The translations under genes were made by a program, and so were the position numbers. The notes under the pieces were generated by a model, which made no database searches, was not told where the DNA came from, and saw nothing but the letters and a program-made list of their open reading frames with translations. This document shows, piece after piece, positions 11,519 to 22,864 of a stretch of 64,000 nt of DNA. The stretch comes from Pinus tabuliformis (Eukaryota; Streptophyta; Pinopsida; Pinales; Pinaceae). Position 1 is the first letter of the stretch, and each line of letters begins with the position of its first letter. Where the stretch lies: the NCBI GenBank assembly GCA_031772625.1, contig CM062814.1:819338757-819402756 (forward strand), in the 5' to 3' direction.

Positions 11519-12892
11519 TTCCTTCTTGTCCTTATTAAGAAAAAAAATAATCAAAGAAAATAAAAAGAAAAATGACAAAAATAAAAAGTATAAAAAGAAA
11601 AAAAATTCCTGTAATTATGAAAATCAGTTGACTGACATGATTGTAGAAGGATCAACCTGAAAACTAGCATGCTGGCAGGAAGATCGAAATTTTAATAAAA
11701 AGGGAATGTTACTTGATTTTTAGATATGCTGGCTGCCACCAAGAAGAAGCAGGTTCACAAAACCGAGCACTTACCCAAGTTTGGGGTAACTAGCATGGAC
11801 ATTTTTATCCAAGTAAACGCTTACTTCCCACTGCAGTTATTTTTCCTGCACTAGTGCAGGTAGATTTCAAGGTAAAAAGATTGTCTTTCTTCTATTTCCC
11901 ATTTCGAAATTTCCCACTAGTTTCTTTCCTAAATTCCCCAATGAATTACCTTCCTCTTTCTTCCAAGAAACTACCCTTACCCGATTTCGTAAAATCCCTC
12001 TTTTCCCTTGAATTTTTTTCCACATCCCATTTCGTTTATCCCTCTTGGTGATATTGTTTCTGAAATCCCTGCTATAATATTCCTTCCCATTCTAAATTTT
12101 TTTACCCCTTTTCCAATTCTTTATTTCCTCATAAATTGATTGTAGAATTTGATGTAGTCAATCCAGAAGGCATGTTCAAGAAACACCAAAGGATGGCGAA
12201 TAAGTTTTTCTTGTATAATGAGGCAAATTTTTTAAGTCCAGCTACAAAAGTGTGTCCTATCAGATTCTCTGTTTGGTAAAAGTCTCTAGTGCAAGCACAA
12301 CGCAGTGAAAGCAAGTTTGGTGCAAAAACATAGTTGACTGTGAAAGAAATTTACACAGTCCTGGAGTGGTTTATCAGGGATATTTATGGGCTCGTACTTT
12401 CCTGCACATGTGTTAATATGTTATCTCATTCCATGTTTTAATTGTTTTTGTTTCATTATTTACTAATCTAGGAACAAATCTTTAAAGTGCAAGATGTGTA
12501 AGGTTTGGAATCTAATGTTTTTAATAAATGTTGAAGTATGTCTGGTTGAATTATGATGCTGACTACGGGATGGTACTACTGTTCGATAACCTACACACCC
12601 TCCTTGAAATGATTCCACACTGCCTGACCATTTTTATCTTATCGCAATCCGATCATTGTAGCCGTTGCGCCACCGTCGCCTTACCGCCATTGCATCCAAT
12701 CATTACGATTCACCCAAAGCGGGTTGACACAAATCAATACCTGATGTGGGGGGGCTTTTCTATCATAGCAGGTGAGTGGGTCTAAAAAGATGGAGGGTGA
12801 TGAACCTCCGACATAAAACTCTCGGCGAACGTTGGAGTCGCTCAGAAATTCCTTCGAGGGTGTGAACAGAGCGAAGTGGAGTGTGGTTCGAA
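11519..12892 (+). other. Spacer between pol and accessory ORF of element B
   Basis: No gene is seen. The spacer starts with A-rich repeats of aaaaagaaaa. It contains a perfect 16-bp palindrome CCTGCACTAGTGCAGG near 11848-11863, the phrase cttacccaagtttggggta at about 11771-11789, and a 250-bp pyrimidine-rich tract (11870-12140). The tract ends in ttgattgtag, which resembles a plant 3' splice site and could help express the downstream ORF from a spliced RNA. Confidence 0.45.
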
Positions 12893-14730
12893 ATGGCGCC
12901 TGTGAGGAATGAACCACTGTCTTTGCAGGAAATTGAACAAACCGCCGAGTACAGGAACAATCTTGCACTATTGCAAGAATATGGGTTCCTACCATTTCTA
13001 CAAAAGTTTGATGGGTTCGACATGGCGGTGGCATTAGAGTTTGCAAGGACGTTCAAAGAAGGTCGAGTCAGGGTCGGGTCCTTAAAATTCAAAATTACAG
13101 AGGAGTTCATTGCATAAGCCATAGGCTTGCCACTTATAGGGGAGCGCTGGTTTAAAAAGGAGCGGCTCGCAAAGAAGTGTTGGCACCGGTTCGTGGTTGA
13201 TAAGAAAATTAAGGTCGATTGGAGAAAGGGACTTCCACAGACTGCCATGGTCGAGAAGTGGCGAGATTTACTGTTTATATTGCAGAAGTTTGTAACCGGA
13301 GAAGGACACTATACCTTGGCATTTGTATACCACCTTTGATTGCTATTGCATTTCGAGGCAGGAAAATTAATTAATTTTCCTCACTTCTTGCTCAGGAGCC
13401 TTGAGAAGATGGCGAAAAACGTGTAGAGTGGAAGTGCAAGCCAGGTTGCAAACAAGCTCTGCCATCATGGGCTTATTACGATGTTGGTCAAGAAGAAGTT
13501 AGAAGAAAAGGGGATAATGTGGGGAGCGTTTATGAAAGAATTCTGAGCAAGGGGTGCAGAAGAGTTTGCTAGCACAAGTACATGTAAGAAGAGAAAGGTG
13601 GGGACATTGTCTCTTGCCAAGCGGCAAGGTAAAAGTTCACCAATGCAAGCAGAGAAGAGGGTCGTTGAGAACACTCCACCTGCGGCAAAGAAGAGGAAGA
13701 CTAGAACCTCGATGAGGAGGAAGATTGTCACCCAAGGGATGAACCAGTCGATTTCTCCAATCGTAATTGATGAAACACCCCAGTTCCCCCACAGTTCATA
13801 ATCTCTCGGTGCTTGCAGATGCAGTGGCACACACTGTGGAAGATGAGGAGAATGCAGAAGATGATGTCCTGTTGTCAACATTTGTCAGTAGGCTAAGGAG
13901 CAGAAAGACGACGTCGACACCGCATACTGGTGAAGTGCAAGCAAAGGAGAATGAAGAGGAACAACATGTAGAGGGTCTTGATAATTTCAGTGAACCAGAC
14001 GTAGAAACCCTTAATGATTTCGAGGGTCAGGGTACTGAAAACCCTGCGATTTTAGAAGGTCAGGGTACTGAAGACCCTACGATTTTTGAAGGTCAGGGTA
14101 TTGAAGACCCTGCAGTGTTCGAAGGACAGGGTACTGAAGTCCTTATAGTTGTAGAAGAGCGAGGAACCGAAACCCCTACTGATTTGGAAAGACAGGGTGC
14201 TGAATCCCCTGAGAAGCCGGGAGAACAAGGTGTTAAGAGCCCCGGGGAATTGAGTGCACAAGGCACAGAGATTGGTGAGGGCATCAAAACCCTCAGTAAC
14301 GAGAAAACCCCGAGTATAGAAACCCTCGGCGATGTCATAAAGTAGGCTTTCGACAACCTTGACCTTGATGATGATGGGACTTGTTTCGAGTCCATGGCAG
14401 AAAAGACATTCACACTTGAAGATCTTAGCACAACACCCTCCACTCTTTTCCTCAATAGCAGAATAGTAGATCTGGAGCAACAAGTCCATGACCTGGAGGC
14501 TTTGAACTAGGTCATGAAAGAGCAGAGTTGGCAGAAACAAAGCGAGGTGGAGTTACTTGCAGAAGTAAAGAGGCAGAAGCAGCAAGTAAAGGTATGGAAG
14601 TATCGGGCTTCCAAATGCTATAGATGCCTCAAGAAGGTGACTAAGTAGCTGCGAAAAGCCCGAGACAAGAAGCCAAAGATAGTAACGACAGGAATAAACA
14701 TTGAAGTTCAGGACTGAGGAGCTGACCATT
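12893..14730 (+). pseudogene. Accessory ORF in env position of element B (NLS, repeats, coiled coil)
   Basis: ATG at 12893 begins MAPVRNEPLSLQEIEQ. With stops at 13115-13117, 13337-13339 and 13424 and a shift near 13770, the frame continues to about 14720. Visible in order: a globular N-terminus (LALLQEYGFLPFLQKF, then SLKFKITEEFIA, AIGLPLIGERWF); two basic nuclear-localisation-like clusters (KKRKV at 13586-13600 and KKRKTR near 13687); eight 11-residue repeats of the type EGQGTEDP; and a heptad-like C-terminus (SRIVDLEQQVHDLEALN). There is no signal peptide or transmembrane segment, so it is not a classical envelope protein. The function is unknown. The N-terminus resembles plant retroelement accessory proteins elsewhere in this window. 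Confidence 0.7.
14013..14276 (+). repeat. Eight 33-bp coding repeats in accessory ORF
   Basis: Units start at 14013, 14046, 14079, 14112, 14145, 14178, 14211 and 14244, each 33 bp (11 codons) and all in frame. The core reads gaaggtcagggtactgaa.accct. Divergence increases towards the 3' units. They encode an acidic, Gly/Glu/Pro-rich linker. Confidence 0.88.
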
Positions 14731-14787
14731 CATTTTTGAAGGTTTTTTTGTAGAGGTAAAACGTTGTGTGAAGACACACAACAGCTT

Positions 14788-14800
14788 AGGGATGGGAGGA
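14788..14800 (+). other. Polypurine tract of element B
   Basis: agggatgggagga ends immediately before TGTTGG of the 3' LTR. It is the expected plus-strand priming site. Confidence 0.82.
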
Positions 14801-16882
14801 TGTTGGTATCCTAAATTTCCCTATTTTCTACCCCATTTCCATCAAAACCAACCTCTGTTTTATCTCAATAAAAGACCTTTCTTTCCTACACTAGTACAAT
14901 ATAGTTACACATTCCTGCACATGCTCATATTTTATATTAAGATTTATTACAACACTTTATTAATCATTTTATATGGATTTCATTCCTATTTACATATCTC
15001 TTGTAACTCATATTAATTTCCTAGAGTAATCATGGAACTTAGTATTAATTATGAATGAGTATGACTAGTGTAGGTAGATTCCTGCACCGCCACGAAGACT
15101 GTTCGAGATTTCTGAGAAGCTAAATCTTCCACGAGGACGGGTCTCGATCCTTGACTCTGAGTTTAGCTGTTGATGAACTGAAGCAGGATAATAGGTGGCG
15201 CACAATCAGGGAATATTTTCCAAAGTTAGGTTACGGCCAAGCGAGATTCATGTGCATTATAACTGCTGGCCAAGTTTGTAATTTCAGTTTCTAAGTCCGT
15301 TCGATTGAAAGGCCTGAACAAGAAATGTCTGTAATTAGTGAAAATGACTAGAGCCGAAAGGATATATAAAATATAGATATAGGTAGGAGGAGGCTAGTCA
15401 GGAACAATTGATTGTAATTTTGTTTTATGTAATCTAGTTATTGCCTCATCTTTGAGGCTGGACTGCTCTATTATGTATATTTTTCGAATCGAGTAATGGA
15501 AGAAAACTGCCATGATTTTCATACATAACGTCTAATTTATCTTTGATGTATATTTGAAGTGCTGAGATTTTCCGTTCCTTAGAAGGGGAACGACCTAGTT
15601 GGCTAGGGCCTAACCAACCCAGCTCGTTTACCCCTCTTGCTTTTGTTATTCAGAAAGAAGGTGTGGATATTTCGTTTGCAGCTGTGTGATGTTATAGTTT
15701 TAATCTTTATCTTTCAAGTTCTGATTTAAAATATCTTTTGTAGTTAACGTGTGAAACAGATCCATGGTTTGAGAATAACTTTGTTTACTTTGTTTATGAG
15801 ATATCTTCCTTGCATTTATTTTATTCTCAATCTCTGTTTTAACTTGTTTTTGATTGGATCGTGCAAGGAACTCTTTCCTGCACCAGTGCATGTTGTTGCC
15901 TGCACTTTGGTTTAATCATTCTTTTGCAGCGAATAGTGAATCACTTCTCTGCATATTATTTCCAGTTATTACGCAAGTGAATGAATCATTAACTTAGTAA
16001 CTGTCTTCAGTATTAAAAGTACATCTTTAAGAGGATCTGGAAGCAGTTGCATAAAATTATCACAAACATATTGTACTTGCAAAGAACATAAGCATCGTTG
16101 AATGGATTACTAAAGTTAGTTAACACATGCAAAACACTTAGATTACTATTTGATTCTTTTGAAGTGATTTTATTTCATGAAGTTTATTTCCTTTGCAAGG
16201 TTTAATGAATTGAAGCATTTCCTTTTTCACAGATAATTTACTTCAGAATTTCATTTACAGTTGCAATTCTTTTCCAGCACATCTTTCAATCTTTTTGAAA
16301 GTAATTTGGAAACTAGGTGAAGGAAGCTCTGCTTTGGTGCAAGAGCTGGTCTCTTGTCACAGAAACAGAGTGCTCTAAGCCCTTAGGCTTAGAGCACCTT
16401 CACTAAGACATAAGTCTTCAGTAAGGAAGGTCACATATACTTTTGCATAGAGATATTGTACCTGCACTAGTGCAAGCAGATTGTAACAGTGCAAGGATAG
16501 GTTGTTTGTGTGGAAGGAAGATCAGAAGGAAGACATAATTCTGCAAGGGCCCACTGTCAAACTATTAGCCATCCATCTGAAGATGAACATATCATTTCAT
16601 TACATCATTTAAGACTGTTTTCGTTGTGTGGAATTTCTTTACTTGATTTACATGCAAATTGTCTTTTACATTCCAGCACTAGAGTTGCTTTGGTGTCAAT
16701 TACCTTTTCGATTGTTTTCTGTGTGATTCTGCAAATCATTTCCTTTAAGAAGTAGGATTAGAGATATGAAAAGTTTATACCATTTCTGGCATTGCCTATG
16801 CTTCGTCTCTAAGTTTACAAAACCCTCAGGTTGACAATTAAGTGTGGAGGAGTTTGCTTAAGCGCAATTCTTGCACCCAACA
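14801..16882 (+). repeat. 3' LTR of element B (2082 bp)
   Basis: It runs from TGTTGGTATCC to CACCCAACA and is colinear with 3658-5740. Differences from the 5' LTR are mainly single-base changes plus a few 1-bp indels, so the insertion is not recent. Confidence 0.92.
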
Positions 16883-17278
16883 ACAATATAACAATAGAAA
16901 TATAACTACTTAATATCTAGGGCTTAATAAGGGGTTCTAGGGTTAACATAGGGATTAATACAACCCAAGGAAGTGTACTACCTTCTCTGCACTACGGTCC
17001 CTTAGGCTATCCCACTTCCCTTCAAGGGCTCCAATACAGGTAGGCCAAGAAGCCTTAAATATTTGTGGCTCCAAGAACTCTAGTTGCACTTAGGAGTCTT
17101 TAGGAATCCTCCAATATTAACATGGGAAATCACCCAAATAATTCTCACTCCATGGCTCCAACCTTCCTTAAGTAAAGATAATGAGAATTATTCCCTAAAT
17201 CCATAATAAAATTCACCTATAATTCAAGGGATTCATGGACAAAATAGGGTTAAAAAGCTTCCATCAGCTCACCCAACA
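16883..17278 (-). repeat. Outer part of element A 5' LTR
   Basis: Read on the minus strand it begins TGTTGGGTGAGCTGATGG at 17278 and runs into the element B insertion point, continuing at 3657. Its plus-strand text matches 1-330 in order. Joining this part to 3436-3657 gives an LTR of about 600 bp. The assignment is inference from position, the TGTTGGG start and the matching repeat on A's other side. Confidence 0.45.
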
Positions 17279-17525
17279 TACCTAGTAATATTGGTAGGTG
17301 ACAGTCACATTGTTGATGATTAAAATGGTTCAATTCCCATTAAAAAATATGATAAAGTATGCATCGCCTTCACTTAACACTTGGAATATGTGAAACCTTC
17401 TTTTCCCACTTTGGAAACTTAGGATAAACATGAATATGCTTTACAGAATTATATCGTAAGGTTAAAAAGTATTTTAACATTAGCCCCCTTTACCCTTTTA
17501 GACTTGGGGTATATGTTTCAGTTAG
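17279..17525. other. Flanking sequence of the tandem LTR array
   Basis: No gene is seen. The last five bases, GTTAG (17521-17525), are repeated immediately after the array at 24008-24012. Confidence 0.7.
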
Positions 17526-18668
17526 TGTTGTGGAGGTAAATCCCCTCTGCGGACAGAGGCGATCCCTACTAGTCCAAATAGGGTCTAGCAACAATCAAAC
17601 AACGCTAACACGCAGGTTCCTAATTGCAAATTAAAGACCGATGATGAAGGCCTACCTGGATTCCAATGCTAGTACTTGTAGAAGAGTCGACGCTCCCGTT
17701 CCTTTGCTCCGGCTGGTCACAATCCCCACGATCCTCGTGAAAAGACACCTGCACATGCAAAGAACGATACAAACACAAGCATAAAATCCAATGGATGCAA
17801 CTATATATCAGTCAGAAAGGATATAACTCAATCACCATTATAAAGACGATAAGAGTGGAACCATAATGATAGTCGTCTATTATTGATAAATAAAGAAGAA
17901 TACAACCATAGTTCTGACGTCAAATCCTTGTCAAGAGGGTCCAGCCAGCAAGTTCCCCAAGCATTCACCCTTGAAGATAGATCTCCCAAGACAAAACTCT
18001 CTCACTCACAAGTTTACACAAGATCAAAACACTTCACAACCTTCCTTAAGCTCTCTAACGATCCCACACTTGTCACACCAGCTACCTATCAAGCTCACAC
18101 CCTATCAGCAACACTCCAAACACTATGAATTACAAACTAGCAGCTCATAGCAATGGTGGAGGCTTAAATAGGAGAAGGAGTCTCCATGAATGGTGGGAAG
18201 ATGAGCTTATCTCCAAGGAAGATGGCTCAAATGACGAAACAGACATGCCAGAGAAGGGAGGGCGACATATACAAGGCCAACAACCAGGTCTGGAGTCATC
18301 TGGAAGGCCGGCTGTTAGAACAAACTCGCCCAGACTGGATCATCGCGAGTACATAACTATGATGGAGCGCTGACATCGCTACCACATAACAGAGAAGGCC
18401 ATGTCCTCGCGAGAAAATATAAGCAACAGTCGTGCTGTCTCATGAAATTCGACCATCTGGGGAATCACGTGTACTTCCGTGATGGCACCGCGTTCGGTCT
18501 GTTTTGGAGCGCTCATCAGCGCGCTTATTGTTACAACAGTCGCGATGATGGAAAAACTTTGGCAAAGTGGGTCATTTGGCAACATCAGAGAGCATGAGCA
18601 TGAATGATTTGGACTCATGACACAGTAGGAAGACTGGTATGAAGGCAGTGACAAATTACTATGTAACA
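17526..18668 (-). repeat. Array LTR 1 (outer, 3' LTR)
   Basis: It starts directly after the GTTAG duplication. On the minus strand it has a U3-like right half, a TATA-type CTATTTAAGC (plus 18162-18171) and a G-box CACGTG at 18466-18471. Confidence 0.9.
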
Positions 18669-18860
18669 GATGCCCCCTAAAGCATGAAGCCCGAGAGAGT
18701 GGGAGGGGTGAAATGCTTTACGAAACTGACTGAAGTGGCGTTGATCTACTTCACTAATGCAGAGAAATAGCGTTTCGAAGGCTACTTGGCCGTGCTTCAG
18801 GCTCCGTCTAAAGTTTACAAATCAAACAACAAGGTAAACTCCTCAGCGGAGTCGCCAAAT
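18669..18860 (-). other. Array internal segment 1 (192 bp)
   Basis: PPT (minus GCTTTAGGGGGCATC) at 18669-18683 and PBS at 18840-18857. This PBS has one change (CTGAGGA for CTGGGGA) from the tRNA-Arg complement. There is no coding capacity. Confidence 0.88.
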
Positions 18861-20003
18861 TGTTGTGGAGGTAAATCCCCTCTGCGGACAGAGGCGATCC
18901 CTACTAGTCCAAATAGGGTCTAGAAACAATCAAACAACGCTAACACGCAGGTTCCTAATTGAAAATTAAAGACCGATGATGAAGGCCTACCCGGATTCCA
19001 ACGCTAGTACTTGTAGAAGAGTCGACGCTCCCGTTCCTTTGCTTCGGCTGGTCACAATCCCCACGATCCTCGTGAAAAGACACCTGCACATGCAAAGAAC
19101 GATACAAACACAAGCATAAAATCCAATGGATGCAACTATATATCAGTCAGAAAGGATATAACTCAATCACCATTATAAAGACAATAAGAGTGGAACCATA
19201 ATGATAGTTGTCTATTATTGATAAACAAAGAAGAATACAACCATAGTTCTGACGTCAAATCCTTCTCAAGAGGGTCCAGCCAGCAAGTTCCCCAAGCATT
19301 CACCCTTGAAGATAGATCTCCCAAGACAAAACTCTCTCACCCACAAGTTTACACAAGATCAAAACACTTCACAACCTTCCTTAAGCTCTCTAACAATCCC
19401 ACACTTGTCACACCAGCTACCTATCAAGCTCACACCCTATCAGCAACACTCCAAACACTATGAATTCCAAACTAGCAGCTCATAGCAATGGTGGAGGCTT
19501 AAATAGGAGAAGGAGTCTCCATGAATGGTGGGAAGATGAGCTTATCTCCAAGGAAGGTGTCTCAAATGACGAAACAGACATTCCAGAGAAGGGAGGGTGA
19601 CATATACAAGGCCAACAACCAGGTCTGGAGTCATCTGGAAGGCTGGCTGTTAGAACAAACTCGCCCAGACTGGATCATCGCAAGTACATAACTGTGATGG
19701 AGCGCTGACATCGCTACCACATAAAAGAGAAGGCCATGTCATCGCGAGCAAATATAAGCAACAGTCGCACTGTCTCATGAAATTCGACCATCGCGGGAAT
19801 CACGTGTACTTCCGTGATGGCAGCGCGTTCGGTCTATTTTGGAGCGCTCATCAGCGCACTTATTGTTACAACAGTCGCGATGATGGAAAAACTTTGGCAA
19901 AGTGGGTCATTTGGCAACATTAGAGAGCATGAGCATGAATGATTTGGACTCATGACACAGTAGGAAGACTGGTATGAAGGCAGTGACAAATTACTGTGTA
20001 ACA
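18861..20003 (-). repeat. Array LTR 2
   Basis: 1143 bp with a G-box at 19801-19806. It differs from LTR 1 at only a few positions per 100 bp by eye. Confidence 0.9.
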
Positions 20004-20195
20004 GATGCACCCTAAAGCATGAAGCTCGAGAGAGTGGGAGGGGTGAAATACTTTATGAAACTGACTGAAGTGGCGTTGATCTACTTCGCTAATGCAGAGC
20101 AATAGCGTTTCGAAGGCTACCTGGCCGTGCTTCAGGCTCCGTCTAAAGTTTACAAATCAAACAACAAGGTAAACTCCCCAGCGGAGTCGCCAAAT
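20004..20195 (-). other. Array internal segment 2 (192 bp)
   Basis: PPT at 20004-20018 with one change (tgcaccc). The PBS at 20175-20192 is a perfect 18-base complement of the plant tRNA-Arg 3' end (TGGCGACTCCGCTGGGGA on the minus strand). Confidence 0.88.
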
Positions 20196-21338
20196 TGTTG
20201 TGGAGGTAAATCCCCTCTGCGGATAGAGGTGATCCCTACTAGTCCAAATAGGGTCTAGCAACAATCAAACAACGCTAACACTCAGGTTCCTAATTGCAAA
20301 TTAAAGACCGATGATGAAGGCCTACCTGGATTCCAACGCTAGTACTTGTAGAAGAGTCGACGCTCCCGTTCCTTTGCTCCGGCTGGTCACAATCCCCACG
20401 ATCCTTGTGAAAAGACACCTGCACATGCAAAGAACGATACAAACACAAGCATAAAATCCAATGGATGCAACTATATATCAGTCAAAAAGGATATAACTCA
20501 ATCACCATTATAAAGACAATAAGAGTGGAACCATAATGATAGTCATCTATTATTGATAAACAAAGAAGAATACAACCATAGTTCTGACGTCAAATCCTTC
20601 TCAAGAGGGTCCAGCCAGCAAGTTCCCCAAGCATTCACCCTTGAAGATAGATCTCCCAAGACAAAACTCTCTCACTCACAAGTTTACACAAGATCAAAAC
20701 ACTTCACAACCTTCCTTAAGCTCTCTAACAATCCCACACTTGTCACAGCAGCTACCTATCAAGCTCACACCCTATCAGCAACACTCCAAACACTATGAAT
20801 TCCAAACTAGCAGCTCATAGCAATGGTGGAGGCTTAAATAGGAGAAGGAGTCTCCATGAATGGTGCGAAGATGAGCTTATCTCCAAGGAAGGTGGCTCAA
20901 ATGACGAAATAGACATGCAAGAGAAGGGAGGGCGACATATACAAGGCCAACAACTAGGTCTGGAGTCATCTGGAAGGCCGGCTGTTAGAACAAACTCACC
21001 CAGATTGGATCATCGCGAGTACATAACTGTGATGGAGCACTGACATCGCTACCACATAACAGAGAAGGCCATGTCATCGCGAGCAAATATAAGCAACAGT
21101 CGCGCTGTCTCATGAAATTCGACCATCGTGGGAATCACGTGTACTTCCGTGATGGCAGCGCGTTCGATCTTTTTTGGAGTGCTCATCAGCGCGCTTATTG
21201 TTACAACAGTCGCGATGATGGAAAAACTTTGGCAAAGTGGGTCATTTGGCAACATCAGAGAGCATGAGCATGAATGATTTGGACTCATGACACAGTAGGA
21301 AGACTGGTATGAAGGCAGTGACAAATTACTATGTAACA
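20196..21338 (-). repeat. Array LTR 3
   Basis: 1143 bp with a G-box at 21136-21141. Confidence 0.9.
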
Positions 21339-21530
21339 GATGCCCCCTAAAGCATGAAGCCCGAGAGAGTGGGAGGGGTGAAATGCTTTACGAAACTGAC
21401 TGAAGTGGCGTTGATCTACTTCGCTAATGCAGAGCAATATCGTTTCGAAGGCTACCTGGCCGTGCTTCAGGCTTCGTCTAAAATTTACAAATCAAACAAC
21501 AAGGTAAACTCCCCAGCGGAGTCGCCAAAT
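21339..21530 (-). other. Array internal segment 3 (192 bp)
   Basis: PPT at 21339-21353 and a perfect tRNA-Arg PBS at 21510-21527. A short frame across it is chance. Confidence 0.88.
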
Positions 21531-22672
21531 TGTTGTGGAGGTAAATCCCCTATGTGGACAAAGGCGATCCCTACTAGTCCAAATAGGGTCTAGCAACAAT
21601 CAAACAACGCTAACACGCAGGTTCCTAATTTCAAATTAAAGACCGATGATGAAGGCCTACCTGGATTCCAACGCTAGTACTTGTAGAAGAGTCGACGCTC
21701 CCGTTCCTTTGCTCCGGTTGGTCACAATCCCCACGATCCTCGTGAAAAGACACCTGCACATGCAAAGAACGATACAAACACAAGCATAAAATCCAATGGA
21801 TGCAACTATATATTAGTCAGAAAGGATATAACTCAATCACCATTATAAAGACAATAAGAGTGGAACCATAATGATAGTCGTCTATTATTGATAAACAAAG
21901 AAGAATACAACCATAGTTTGACGTCAAATCCTTCTCAAGAGGGTCAAGCCAGCAAGTTCCCCAAGCATTCACCCTTGAAGATAGATCTCCCAAGACAAAA
22001 CTCTCTCACTCACAAGTTTACACAAGATCAAAACACTTCACAACCTTCCTTAAGCTCTCTAACAATCCCACACTTGTCACACCAGCTACCTATCAAGATC
22101 ACACCCTATCAGCAACACTCCAAACACTATGAATTCCAAACTAGCAGCTCATAGCAATGGTGGAGGCTTAAATAGGAGAAGGAGTCTCCATGAATGGTGG
22201 GAAGATGAGCTTATCTCCAAGGAAGGTGGCTCAAATGACGAAACAGACATGCCAGAGAAGGGAGGGCGACATATACAAGGCCAACAACCAGGTCTGGAAT
22301 CATCTGGAAGGCCGACTGTTAGAACAAACTCGCCCAGACTGGATCATCGCGAGTACATAACTGTGATGGAGCGCTGAAATCGCTACCACATAACAGAGAA
22401 GGCCATGTCATCGCGAGAAAATATAAGCAACAGTCGCGCTGTCTCATGAAATTCGACCATCGTGGGAATCACGTGTACTTCCGTGATGGCAGCGCGTTCG
22501 GTCTGTATTGGAGCGCTCATCAGCGTGCTTATTGTTACAACAGTCGCGATGATGGAAAAACTTTGGCAAAGTGGGTCATTTGGCAACATCAGAGAGCATG
22601 AGCATGAATGATTTGGACTCATGACACAGTAGGAAGACTGGTATGAAGGCAGCGACAAATTACTGTGTAACA
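21531..22672 (-). repeat. Array LTR 4
   Basis: 1142 bp. A single base is missing near 21917 compared with the other copies. G-box at 22470-22475. Confidence 0.9.
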
Positions 22673-22864
22673 GATGCCCCCTAAAGCATGAAGCCCGAGA
22701 GAGTTGGAGGGGTGAAATGCTTTACGAAACTGACTGAAGTCGTGTTGATCTACTTCGCTAATGCAGAGCAATAGCGTTTCGAAGGCTACCTAGCCGTGCT
22801 TCAGGTTCCGTCTAAAGTTTACAAATTAAACAACAAGGTAAACTCCCCAGCGGAGTCACCAAAT
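22673..22864 (-). other. Array internal segment 4 (192 bp)
   Basis: PPT at 22673-22687. The PBS at 22844-22861 has one change (TGGTGACT). Confidence 0.88.

Larger units (their letters stand above)
3658..16882 (+). mobile_element. Element B: complete, dead Athila-like LTR retrotransposon
   Basis: The whole element is present: a 2083-bp 5' LTR, a tRNA-Asp PBS, gag, protease, RT, RNase H, integrase, an extra ORF in the env position, a polypurine tract and a 2082-bp 3' LTR. LTR ends are the perfect inverted repeat TGTTGG...CCAACA. The RT style (LDTLAGKKYFSFLD, YMDDFSVFG), the long LTRs and the PBS fit the Athila branch of the Ty3/gypsy OTA clade. The LTRs differ at roughly 4-8% of positions in stretches compared by eye. 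Flanks GAAAT and ACAAT are not a clean 5-bp duplication. Confidence 0.88.

Noticed and set aside
13465-14540. Long minus-strand frames opposite the accessory ORF of element B
   Set aside because: They are opposite-strand shadows of the repeat-coded region. The plus frame has the NLS, repeats and coiled coil in order.
3653-16887. GAAAT/ACAAT as target duplication of element B
   Set aside because: Only three of five bases agree. I record the element without a confirmed duplication.
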